This document shows positions 44,301 to 57,043 of a stretch of DNA of 64,000 nucleotides, in pieces. The stretch is taken from assembly GCA_021527695.1 (NCBI GenBank), contig JAKFAO010000002.1, forward strand, positions 1,364,501 to 1,428,500. Direction: 5' to 3'. The position numbers and the translations under genes are program-made. Positions within the stretch are counted from its first letter, which is position 1. The number at the start of each line of letters is the position of its first letter. Source of the DNA: Naematelia aurantialba. Lineage: Eukaryota; Basidiomycota; Tremellomycetes; Tremellales; Naemateliaceae. The notes beneath the pieces were generated by a model. The model was given only the letters and a program-made list of their open reading frames with translations, was not told the origin of the DNA and searched no databases.

Positions 44301-47300
44301 GAAGCCTTTAGCGTATGCAATGTATGCGAGGTACGGGTCTCGCTTTTCGCAGTATTTGCCGACAATTGCTGGGTCGTACAAGTTGTTCTCCTTGAGGAAC
44401 GCCTCGGGGTTGTTGTTCGAATCGATCGAGATTTTGGCAATGGCATTGTAGATGGCATGGTCGGTAGAGCCTTGCTGAACTTTGTTGTTTAACCATGGCA
44501 GGATGAGTTTGAGGCGGTTTCGCTTCTCGACCTCATCGACGAGCTCGTCAATGGGGAAAGTGCCAGTAACCGACATGAGCAGGTTCTTGATAACCGTCTC
44601 ATCGCAGTCCACGTCGAGTAGACCACCGATGACCTGCGGAGTACGAGCAGCGTTGACTCGCTGGACGTAGATCTCGATAAAGTTAGTGAGGCCGTTCTGG
44701 TAAAGGTAGAGCACGAGATCGTGCACAAAGTCGAACCGGTCGCAGACAATGATGAGTGGGAGCTGGTCAGGGAGGCGAGCCTCCTTAAGGAAGTTCTTGA
44801 CCTTGTCCGGGTTGTAGAAATTGCTTTCTCGGCAGATTCGTTCGACCTCGCGGATTTGACCAGTCCGAGTAGCAGCCTGGATGTATTTGAAGTGCACCTC
44901 GGGATCCTCACTCAGGTTGACGACCGAGCCCAGATAATAGTAGAGACCTGGTATCAGCTCAATCGATCTGCAAGGACATACCATCGGACGACTTGAACTG
45001 TTCAAAGAGCTCAATAAGCTTGACAGGGCCCAGCAATTCCGAGTACTTGGTGGCGATCTGCACGACGACAGGCAGATTCTGACGCATGTTGGTTCGTAGC
45101 ATCTCTTGCATGCAAGCGAATGATTGTTCGACGGTGAGTTGACCAAAGTAGTTAACGAGCCACTATTATAGGGTCAGTTTGATACAGAGTCCCTGGGATT
45201 TCACTGACGTCGGTGTTGTACAGGTTCGTATGTACAACGACACGCTTAATGTCGTTGATGTCTTCGTAATGCTCCAATGCCTGGTTGTCAGCTCAACCCA
45301 AGTTGTCCACTCACTCTCTGCATCAAGCCAGCTTTCTCTGCGAGATTGGCGATCCTCGGCCTGTCGTAATGGGAGAACATCTCGTTTCCGAGAATAGCAT
45401 CCGCAACCTGCGGCGCGTTTACCAGGTTCATCTCGAGTAGCCTGGTTTGCAGTGGTCCTTGTTCAGGCTTGTTGTCTTTCAGAGCGTCCAACAAGAAGCT
45501 GGTTGCTTGTTGGATCATGTTCTGCGCCATGAAAATGTCCACCACGCGCTCCAGGTCGATCATCGAACCATTCTCGTCATTGACAAGCTGACTCGCAAAC
45601 TCGGCACCCTTGTCGGGGTTGATGCGCACGAGGTGTTGCAAAAGTTGAGGATAATCGGGAGTGTAGCCAACCTTCTTGGAGTACAGCACAATCTTGTCAA
45701 ACTGACCCAACTCGGCGAAGCAGGCGACGACCTTGTTCGGGACGTTCGCGCGGAGGTACACGGAGAGGGCAAGGTTCATGTCGGTCATTCTGACCAAGTC
45801 CCCAAGCTCTTCGCTGCAATCCAGCTGCGAGTGTCAGAGCATTCTATTCGGAGAGAAAAGAACTTGCCTTGTTCTCCTTGAGCCATTTTTCCAACAGAGC
45901 TTTCTTCCCTTGCTGAATGACGGGTCGGGCGAGCTCCAGAGACTCGTACTTGTTGAGCTCTCCCTTTTCCAGGAGTATTCCAAAGTATTGCAAGATTGGG
46001 GACAATTGGTTGGGAACATTCGGCAGCTTCTTAAAAGCATCAATCGTCTGAGGAGTTCGGAGAATGCCTCGAGGTGAGTTCGCAGCAATCTTGGCCGCTT
46101 CGCCGTACTGTCCACTTTGCATGTAGATTTGGTACTGTTGTTGGATCATGTGGTCGGCGCCTGGCAATCCTGCTCGAGTAGCCAGTTTGATCGCGAGCTC
46201 AGGATTGTTGAGTGATTCTGCGACGTCAGCTAAGAGGACGCCTACCCCCTGGCTGTACTCACGCTGTATGTATGGAACAGCCGTCTCCTCGTCCAAGCTG
46301 ACACTCAGCACCTGTCCCTTGCGGTTGACACCAATGATGCCGTCCATCGCCTCAAATCTGGCGGTTGTAAAGATGGTGTCGCCAGAAATACGGTTCATGT
46401 AGATACATTGGCCGGTCTCAATTTCGTACAGGTGAATGAATCCGAATTTGGTAACCAAGTAGATGATGCCGTACTTCTGCGATACTTGCATGTCGACTGG
46501 GAAGTCGTTAGTCGCCTCTGGAGGGAAGAACACGTCGACCTGTTTCTTGGGGAAGGGAGGATTAGGTGCCTGGTGTCCGACTTCGACGATGTGGAGCTAC
46601 CGTCGTCAGGTCTGCAACTTCGTAGATGGCAATATCAAGCTCACCTTAGCTCCAGTCGCTGTCCTAACTGCAAACGCAAACAACTTGCTCGGGTTCGAAG
46701 CTCCCTCCATCTTTAGGGTAGCAAAGGATGCTGCGTGCCCCTCAATGGCCTGTGAGATGCCCCGTTCAACCGAGTACAGCTGCATCGAGCCTTTGATCTT
46801 GAAGGCAGTCTGCCCGGGTTGTCCTGCGAGGGGGTTGGAGGAGATACCGACGACAACAAGCCACTGTCCGTCCTGCGACATGCGGTAGTTGATGATCTGG
46901 TTACCACTGAGCGACGCGTGCCGGTCAAACACCTGTCCTCGCGTCAGCTATGCCAATGCTATTGCACTCCTACTGGTAAGCAGGGAACCCACCTTGTGCG
47001 GAGCTGCTTGTCCCTCTATGACCTTCCAATGGTGTACTTCCCGCTCCGTCACCAAACCAAGTGTGGTGTCATTTATCCAGGTCCAAAACGTTACATCCTC
47101 ATTCATCAAGTGAGCTCCGACCTTCGACTTGGTCGCGAGATTAAAGATCTGCAATTGCCGTCCGGCTGGGAATGGTAAGCTCAGTTCCGCCAAGAGGGAG
47201 CTCACATTTTAGCGCAATGATCTTCTCCTTTGGGTGCATGATCGCAGAGTCGGCGGTGACTACGCAGTGTCAGTAGCCACCCCAACCGGGTCTAGTAGCA

Positions 47301-47761
47301 GCCTCACTAGGTCTCCGGATGACATTATTGGCGTCCGCAAGGTCCACAATTACTACTTGATTTGTGTCATTCGTGTTCTCACGACTGTTCTCATCAGTGA
47401 CCACAGCATGCGCAACGTCTCCAGATCAAGCGGGGACAAGGAACGGGGACTTACACGCAGATAAAGTGGTCGGATTCAAGGGTGAGGGTTTGGAAGGAGA
47501 TGGACGCGGGTTGCACACCGAGAGCCGTGAGCTATGAGGGGGTAAGGAGCGGGGCGGTGGGAGGGAAAGAAGAGCTTCGTCAGCGAGGATCAACGGGTCA
47601 AGACGAATAGGGTCGGGCATACCTGGAGGTGCTCGGTGAACTACGCGAGCGGTTGTTAGCTATGCGCTAGTGATGCTGCTTGGGACAGAAGAATGAGAGA
47701 GCATAGAACTCTGGGCCTGGAACCAAAGAGAAGTACTCACGATGATAGGCTTGTCCGCCAT
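41354..47761 (-). CDS. CHC1: clathrin heavy chain
   Basis: Forms the triskelion leg of clathrin coats on endocytic and Golgi vesicles. The start at 47759-47761 gives M-A-D-K-P-I-I (exon 47741-47761), then an 18-base exon F-T-E-H-L-Q (47623-47640), then [11 protein letters not shown] (47455-47531), the classical N-terminus of the beta-propeller. The propeller, linker and leg repeats follow over many exons; the largest (about 43320-45146) covers the distal and proximal leg with conserved heptad-like helices. The last exon ends [13 protein letters not shown] and Q-P-T-G-F-Y, a Met/Gly-rich tail typical of fungal chains. At least 15 introns are present, mostly 45-75 bases; one near 42535-42705 is longer and repetitive. 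Confidence 0.95.
42535..42650. repeat. degenerate GAAGCATGGGT repeat in a clathrin intron
   Basis: GAAAGAAGCATGGGT-like units repeat about six times, imperfectly (exact GAAGCATGGGT near 42595 and 42612). They enlarge a clathrin intron to about 170 bases. Confidence 0.55.
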
Positions 47762-48919
47762 CCTGCACGACCTCTCGACCGTTCAGTCCAGTGAAAGCTT
47801 CTTTCAGGCGACAGCTGAAGCTCCAGCACGCGTGGGGTCGTAAGTGTCGTGACGGGGGGTTGAGTTGATCCTGGCCTAGCAGCTCGCAGTCTGCCCTCGT
47901 TGTTCAGAAGCAGTGGTGAGCTTGGCTGAGGGTATGAGGTTGAGCAGGTAAGATGCTGCCTGGGATGTGAACGAGCCACGCGAGGAGGTTCAACGTCGGT
48001 GACGCAGCACGCGCGGGGGCGAAGCCCGCGGCGATATCCGGAGATTTAGTCCGGCCATCGAATGTGGCGGTGGCAACCACTGCGCGGCCATCAGCACTCC
48101 TGTGTCTCCTTTCGTCAGCTTTGATCAAAGGACTTTCCCCTTGGAGACCAGCATGGGCGACGGGGGCTGGGTGATGGAAAAGAGCTGTAGACATCGTACT
48201 CGTGCATCGGTGGTTTTGAATCGACTGGAGAACGAAGATGTAAGCGGTCAAGCGTTGCAGGCGTGACGCTGATATGGTTTCGCCACTAGGGCTGAGCCAT
48301 ACGATCCTCCGGAGCAAGCACGATTCTACCATTCTGGAACGGGGACTGGAAAAGCGGCTCAGTTGAGAGCGTCGTCTACTGGTGAAGATGGAGCCCTGCC
48401 GCCCCTGTATCCTACTAGAAGCGGCTCGCGAGACGGTGAGTGCCGCTGTGTCTGCTCGTCCAACCAAGGGGACTACGGCTTTATAATGGCATCGCCCGCG
48501 GATCGGATGGTTGGAAGAGAAATGGCATGGGTCGGATTTGGGTTGAATGATGACTTCATGGACGATGGAATGAATGATGGAATCAGTGGGAGTGATCGCA
48601 GAGCTTTCTTAGGGTCCGCAGCGTGGGCGTTCAGATAGCCACTCTCTCACCTCTCCTCGTGTACTCTCTAATCTCTTGGGATACTGCTGTGTGTCTGCGC
48701 TGGTTCATGTCTTTCGCCTTGTCTACGTCCTTATTCTCGTATTCTTCTCATAGTCTGCCCATACTTTCCTTCGCCTTATCCTCATCCTTGTCCTCGTACT
48801 TTGCCTCTTACCTTTCCTTCATCTTTCTCATAACGCCTTCCTCATCTTGTTCTCATCATATACGGATCCCTGTCCTCTGTGTTTGTGAAACAAACTCACG
48901 CCGGCATAGAACTCATCAG
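47762..48919. promoter_or_regulatory. divergent region, clathrin heavy chain and v-SNARE
   Basis: About 1.1 kb between the clathrin start and the first certain v-SNARE coding bases. It must hold both promoters and the unresolved 5' exon of the v-SNARE. The stretch 48650-48880 is very pyrimidine rich, as expected for a leader or leader intron. Confidence 0.5.
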
Positions 48920-49576
48920 TCCAAAGTCAGGGCCCGAGCCAAACAAGCAAAAGGATAAGATCGCCTCGATCAATCGCGAAATCAGCCAGGTCAAACAGCA
49001 GATGGAAGCCAACATTCTTAGTATTTCCGAGCGGGGGGAAAATCTCGATAGGCTGCAGGAGCGATCTGGTGTGTGTCTTCTGTCAAATGGCTTGTCTTCC
49101 TCGTCTTCTGGTTCCTCCCACCCTCCACTACCTCACGTTCCCGGCCCCGCCGTTTGCGACCTTTCTTTCGGAGATACATGCTCTCCCTCCCATTCGGCTC
49201 AACGATCATGCCCTCCACCATTTGATCCACCTCTGGTACCTTTCTCCTCGTGCTCGCTTTATAACATACACGTCTTGGCGCTGTCCCTGCTTCGCCGAAT
49301 TCGCAGTGTACAACCCTCGTATCCATGTATCTCTGAAGCGTCATCTGACGAGACTAGACCACCTGACCGTCCAGTCTAAAGCATTCGACCGTCAAGCATC
49401 CAACACCCGCCGCAAGATGTGGTTCAAGAACATGAAAGTGGGTCGTTCCCGCAACCCCTTCACCCGTGCACTCTCACGAATATTAATCTCTGCAGTGGAC
49501 GATCATCCTGGTGCTGGTGGGTGTCTTGATCCTAGTCGGGGTGATCAGCGGCGCCGTCGAGGCCAAGAAGAGCTAA
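48920..49576 (+). CDS. SNC1: synaptobrevin-type v-SNARE (Snc1/2-like)
   Basis: A vesicle R-SNARE for fusion with the plasma membrane and endosomes. Certain exons are about 48920-49068, 49358-49437 and 49496-49576. The SNARE helix runs from I-A-S-I-N-R-E-I-S-Q-V through R-G-E-N-L-D-R-L-Q-E-R-S (zero-layer Arg), across a 289-base intron, to D-H-L-T-V-Q-S-K-A-F-D-R-Q-A and R-R-K-M-W-F-K-N-M-K. A single C-terminal membrane helix follows (W-T-I-I-L-V-L-V-G-V-L-I-L-V-G-V) and the protein ends E-A-K-K-S. The splice at 49357/49358 restores the exact spacing of the family. No ATG is in frame in the first certain exon; the acceptor is CAG at 48917-48919 or 48928-48930, so a small 5' exon lies upstream. 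An ATG at about 48709 is one candidate. Confidence 0.85.
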
Positions 49577-49816
49577 GACGACGGCTGAGTTCTACGGAGC
49601 GCCGAGTATGTGTCAAGTTGGACCATCAAGTCCGAATCAACTGGCCGGACAATCATAGATCATGTCTTCGTCGTCTCGTATGGCCTGCACAAGTGCGATG
49701 CTGGAATAATGCATGATGATGATTATGCGACCTTGGATCTGCATGGTTGACCTCGTTGCATGGTTGATCCTGATCCTGAATACGCATGAACAAAGCTTGA
49801 CTGGGACGGACCACTA
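49577..49816. other. 3' intergenic between the v-SNARE and TRM2
   Basis: Convergent 3' ends; nothing further seen. Confidence 0.45.
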
Positions 49817-52310
49817 CTACTTGAGGCGCAAAACAGCCACGCTCTCCACATGTGCAGTCTGCTTCGTCAGCTCGTCGCTAGTAGAGAACCATGAATTTCG
49901 GAACGAGGGCAATAACGAAGGACGAATACCGAAGGACGAATACCGACAAGAGCGAATGCAAGTCAGAGGAGAGAGAATGGAAAGATAGGAGAGAACACAG
50001 AAGAGAGCAGAAAGGACAGGGGAGAAAGAACGGGGGCTAAGGAGAAGACCGACCACGTACCTGCGGGAAGAGATCAAAGCCCCTTATACTCTCCACGACG
50101 TACTCGCTCCCTCTCTCCCTGGAGCGCTTGACGAACCATCCGATATCGCGTGCTTGGGTATGCACGTTGCAGCTTACATACACGACCGAGAGGGGTTTGA
50201 AGTCGAGTAGCTGAGTGAGAAACTGCTCGTCGCACCCTTTTCTTGGCGGCTATCACAAGGACAGAGCATATCAGCTAAGCTGTCCTACCCTATCTTATCC
50301 CATGCTATTTCACGCCATCGAACCCGATCTTATCCTATCTCCGCATACACACTGGTGCAGATATGATAGTGATGCGGAATGCGCAGACGGAAAAGATTAG
50401 GGATGGAAGGAGAGTCTGCACTCACGTCGACGATTACGCAGCTCTTGTCGCCGGCAAAGCCAGCCGCTGGCAGACCGGCAAAGATTTCTTCTGCCTTGCC
50501 ACACAGCCATTCCGTCTTGTCCCCGAGTCCGTTGATCTCGGCGTTGAGCTTCGCAGCCTTGATACTTTCCGAACTAATTTCCACGCCGGCCACCCGCTCA
50601 AACTCCGTAGAAAGGGTGATGCCGAACAATCCGGACCCGCAGTATGCGTCGACGAGATGAGTTGGGCATTTAAAAGCGTGTGCTGGCGATGAGGGGGCAG
50701 GAGAAGAAGCGGGAGGGAAAATGGCTTCTTTCACGTAGGTCGTGAGTGGAACGAGGATAGAATTGTTGTTCTGGAAGAAGCTGCCCGCGGCGAACTGGAA
50801 TAAATGGTCCCCTACTCGCTCGAACACCGGCGCACGGTGGTTCGTGATTGCCACATGGTCGGACGCGTCCAGAAGCTGCGTAGAAGCGGAGAATGGTAGC
50901 TCGGGTTCCGGCAAAGAGTCGCGGAGGAGCAAGGTAGCACCTTTGGTGTAGCTCATGATCGTCCTGTCAAAGATGTATCAGCTGAGCCCAGAACCAGTTT
51001 GGCCCTGCCGTCCGACTAACGACTTGATCCGCACGCGCTCTTCAGCGAGCTTGGCGTTGATGATTGGCGTCGCGATTGGACATTCCTGCACAATCAGCCT
51101 GACAGGAACGAACAGCAGCCCGACTCACCTCAATATCCATGACGCCTGGTTTGCCCTTCCGCTCGAAACCTATTGCGCATTTGTACGCCCGTTTCTCCGA
51201 CGCTGCCTCCTCCTTGTGGTCGGCTCCACTGCCCTTCTCTCCTTGCACGACCTCCTCAGTCACTTCATTCAACATCTCCTCTTCGCCTAGAAGTGCAACT
51301 TTCGGTTGGGGTGGTATCGCTGCTTTTGGTCGGGCCCATTTAGGTGGCGCCTCGAAATGAGGAGTGATCTTGGTGCGATACTACCGCCTTCAGCATACAA
51401 TCATGCACAACAGAGGCACGCTCACACCCCACTGTTTCGGACTGCCGATAGTGTCTCTCACATCTGGCCATTCAGTCCTTGCCAAGCCGGAGAACCGCTC
51501 GTACGCCAACTCGACCGTCCGTTTCTTGTGTTCTAGCTGCTTGGGGTACGGTAGAGGCTGCAGCTGGCACCCCCCACTTTGCGTACTCAGCTGGTGCCGA
51601 TACACATAGAAGAAGAGATAGCTCACCATGCTCCAAAGTACTTGCAGCCTCCGTCTGGGAATTTCCGTCGGTCTCCCGGTCCACCACGGTACGTCCCGCT
51701 GTACTCTACAATCTCCACCAGGTCCGCTTGGGACAGCAGCCGGTCGTGGCGGTATATACGCGCGCGGACCAGATCGCCAGGATGTGCGAATGGTACCAGC
51801 ACCGCCCACTTCTTGCCGTCCCGCTCGTACACGCTAAGACTCTCTCCTGCACGGATTAGCCGCCACGCAACAATGTTGGCTAAATGGAGGTGACTAACCA
51901 GAGACCGTGAATGCGCCGACTCTTAGCTCCTGGATGGACTGCAGCTCCAAGTCGGCAGGTGGCATCCATTCCTCGTCCCCTTCCCGAGCAAGCATGTCCT
52001 GTACGTACTGATGCCCCAGAAAGTCCTGCACATCCCGCCACAGCACGTCGGCAGGACTATATGCGTCCGGGAGAAACCGCCTGGGCTTATATTTCTTTGC
52101 CTTGCCCTTTGCCTGGCCGGGCTGTGACTTGGCCCTGTTCCCATTGGTCTGCGGGACGAAAAGAGCTTTGACTGGCGCCTGAGTGATGGAAACCGCAGAA
52201 CTCGGTCCTGCCTCTGGTTCGAGCTCGGCTCGAGCTCGTTTAGGAGGTGGTGAGCGAGAATGAGCGGGTGGTGAGCGAGCCAGGACAGTTTGGGGTGCCG
52301 GCAGTGCCAT
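49817..52310 (-). CDS. TRM2: tRNA (uracil-5-)-methyltransferase
   Basis: Makes 5-methyluridine at position 54 of tRNA. The ATG at 52308-52310 opens a Pro/Ala-rich N-terminus with a basic K-G-K-A-K-K-Y-K-P-R-R segment, possibly for nuclear import or RNA binding. A TRAM-like region follows. The catalytic domain shows F-F-Q-N-N-N-S, the SAM-binding V-D-A-Y-C-G-S-G-L-F-G-I, P-P-R-K-G-C-D, and the nucleophile segment Y-V-S-C-N-V-H-T-Q-A-R-D. The last exon (49817-49858) encodes T-A-H-V-E-S-V-A-V-L-R-L-K, the usual C-terminus, where the Glu acts as the general base in the family. Introns split the gene into about eight exons, not all placed. Confidence 0.9.
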
Positions 52311-52624
52311 GGATCGGATATATGCTCTGCTGTGGTGTATGAACGATGCTACAGCTCGTGCAAGGCTCATCGACCTGTCCTCATACAGGTGGTATAGGGA
52401 CAAACCGTTGATTCCTGGTTGGACATCACTCAAAATCAGAAATTTAAGCGGGACGGTTGAATAAATATCTGATCTCACTCGAGGGCCGCGTTGGCGAGAC
52501 GTGTTGCTCAATTCAACGTGATTCTCGACATTGATACTCGACTTGGACTCAGTCGGCGCATACAGCGAGCGTAGTTCCACCTCGTCCCTGTCTTGCAGAG
52601 CTCCTACACTGCTCTACCCCAGCC
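52311..52624. promoter_or_regulatory. divergent promoter, TRM2 and RPT4
   Basis: About 310 bases between divergent start codons; no clear TATA box. Confidence 0.5.
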
Positions 52625-54652
<2,028 letters not shown>

Positions 54653-54855
54653 AACGTAACAAACGACAATGTCACCGCCATGCACTCTATACTCAGTGTA
54701 CAGTGACATGCGATAATGATAAAATACGCTCTAATGTCTACAGTGAAGCCTAGCGTCTACAGTAAGGTCTAGCGCTATACAATTGGAGTCTAAGATACAT
54801 ATTGGTGACCGATAGACATGGAGCGTTGGACAGCTCGACCACTAATGCTCAGCGC
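54653..54855. other. convergent 3' spacer
   Basis: Short spacer with a degenerate TCTACAGT(G/A)AAG/GTCTAG repeat near 54735-54775. Confidence 0.4.
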
Positions 54856-56394
54856 TCAGCTGGCTCGATTCTCCGCGGCGAGATCATTAATGAGCCGACT
54901 ACATTTCTCCACCCCCTCCCTGACCTTTTCTCTGTCCTCCTGCTTGACCCTCTCCAGCACACGGGCGAAGAACCTGTCCGGGTGAAACGCCCTGATCGCC
55001 TCTCTCAGCACCCTGCGTACTCGTGTCTCTTCGTCCTCCCCTCTCCCTCCGCTTTCCCCTCCTTTTGGTCCTGTGCCGCCGCCGCCTGCTCCCGTCTCCA
55101 TATCCGCAGCCACGGCCCACAAGAACTCCCTCACTGTATCCTTGTTGATCCCTTCAAGGCTGGGATTGGGATTCCCATAAACGGGCCACGGAATGTCCCT
55201 CCACCCAAGATCGACAGCGACGACATCGCCGTCTTTTGTATTTGCGATAGCGAGGCCTGACCACCGGAGAGCATATCGCTCCCTCTCAGCTTTCCGGGCT
55301 TCTTCTTCTCGCTTCCCCTTCTCCGCTCGGATCCGACGCATCCGCCGCCGTTCTTCTTTCTCTAGACGTTCGCGTTCGACCTGCTTCTTCCGCTCTGCTT
55401 CGTCTTTCGCCCGCTGGCGAGCAGCCGCTTCCTCGAGCTCGGCACGGTGTTGTCGCTTGTACATCCCGTCTCGGATGAATGCCGTGTATTCTTCGTCTGT
55501 CATGCGGCCGATCTCAGGTGCGGCTGCACCGACTGACGGAGGCGGATGGTACTCGCGCATCTGAGCGCGAAGGTCGACGCGAGGGTGACGCCGTGAGTCC
55601 TGGTCGTGCCGGTGGTGCTGGTGGTGCTGGTGGAGACGCGGGAGGTGATCCAGTTGGTGGTGATGGGCGTGGTGGAGGTGCCGATAGGGGATATGTACGT
55701 CCGGCATAGGCTGCCATGCACCAGCCGCTCCAAAGAGACCTCCTCCATCTCCAAACGGATCCCGCTCCCTCTCCATCTGCTGAAACTCCATCCACGCCAG
55801 CCGTTCCTCCCTCTCCTCCCGCTCAGCGGCCTCACGAGCCGTTCGCGCAGCATTGCCCATCCACGCGTACCCGCTGCCTTCAGGCTCGATCTCGTACCCG
55901 TCTTCTTCTAATGTCGGGCCAGTACCCACAGCATCGCCGGAAAAAGACGACTGCGCCTGGGTGTGTGGGGGTGGTGGTGGGGGAGGACGTCGCCGAGGAG
56001 GCGATATCGACTCTGATCGCGCTGGACGGGGAGGCGAGACGGCATAGCCATTGGCGCGGGAGATGCGGCGGGCCTCACGGGCGTGGCGGCGTAGCTCGCG
56101 GGCGTAGATCCGCTCAGCACGAGACGCGCGCGTCTCTTTCCTGTATATTGAGTCAGCACTGCTCTACGAAGACATTCCAACTGTAAGAGATGGAGATGCG
56201 AGAAGTGTGGATTGAATGACAAAGTATGAGATCCTGGGTAGCAAGCGAGGCAGAACCATAACTGAATACAGGGCAATTGGAGAGGTAACAGGTAACATGG
56301 AGCGATACGGGAACGGCGAAAAGCAGGTTCGCAGGTGCCCATGGACTCACAGCTTGATCTTGCCAGGTGGCGGGACACTGTACTCATCCTCCAT
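54856..56394 (-). CDS. NFKBIL1-like (IkBL) protein
   Basis: Exons 56351-56394 and 54856-56140, 210-base intron, 442 residues. The start is M-E-D-E-Y-S-V-P-P-P-G. The N-terminal half is basic and Pro rich, with a His-rich tract (H-H-A-H-H-H-Q-L-D-H). A charged coiled coil of about 80 residues follows, then the C-terminal region typical of the family: R-W-S-G-L, D-I-P-W-P-V-Y, R-E-F-L-W-A, R-A-F-H-P-D-R-F, and E-C-S-R-like K-C-S-R-L-I-N-D-L. In animals NFKBIL1 acts in nuclear RNA processing and has N-terminal ankyrin repeats; I see none here. Its role in fungi is not known to me. Confidence 0.75.
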
Positions 56395-57043
56395 GCTGGT
56401 CACGTTTTCCTCCTCGAGCTGGTTGACAAGTGAAGGCTGCACGTGAAGACTGCACGTGATCGATACCGAGTTCTTTCGGGTCCTAGGGCTCGGATCGCAT
56501 GGTTAAGGGCTGGATAAGGTAAGAACAGGCAGAAGATGAATGGGCAGGCGAATGATGAATAGGGAGGAGGTTGGTCAAGAGGGAAATGTCACGTGACCCA
56601 AGTGGCGACGATTGGTGAAGGTGGCGATTGGAGAAGGTCCGTGACGCGTCTCTGCTGTTGTTGGCAAGGGCTGATCAGATTCTCGAGGGGTTGTAGAGAG
56701 CAGACGGGAGTCCAAGTGTCCGATTCTACATCGGCAGCATCTTATTCATCACGACAGAGTGGAATCGATGCATATGGAGTACGATGTTGGTTCTGCGTTG
56801 GGCCGACAAGTAGCCCGCCCGCTTTCCCAATCCCATTGATTTCTGGTCCAAGTTCCTAAGACTTCACGCCCCGGTCGTCTCCTCTCATGTCGATACCTAA
56901 GTGGGGATATAAAGCCACTCTTTAGATGCATTCCTCTTCGACCTCCTCATCTATTCAGTTGTATCCCCAGCTTCCAAGCAACACCGACCCGACCCCTGCC
57001 TTCCCCTCTGCCTTTCGCCACTCGCTTCTTTATCGTGCCCATC
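56395..57043. promoter_or_regulatory. divergent promoter with E-boxes and a TATA box
   Basis: Between two divergent starts. It has CACGTG at 56440-56445 and 56453-56458 (13 bases apart), the palindrome GTCACGTGAC at 56588-56597, and TATAAA at 56908-56913, 131 bases before the ATG at 57044. Confidence 0.6.

Noticed and set aside
43381..44996. Several long plus-strand frames opposite clathrin
   Set aside because: Shadows of a highly conserved minus-strand exon; no starts or splice sites of their own.
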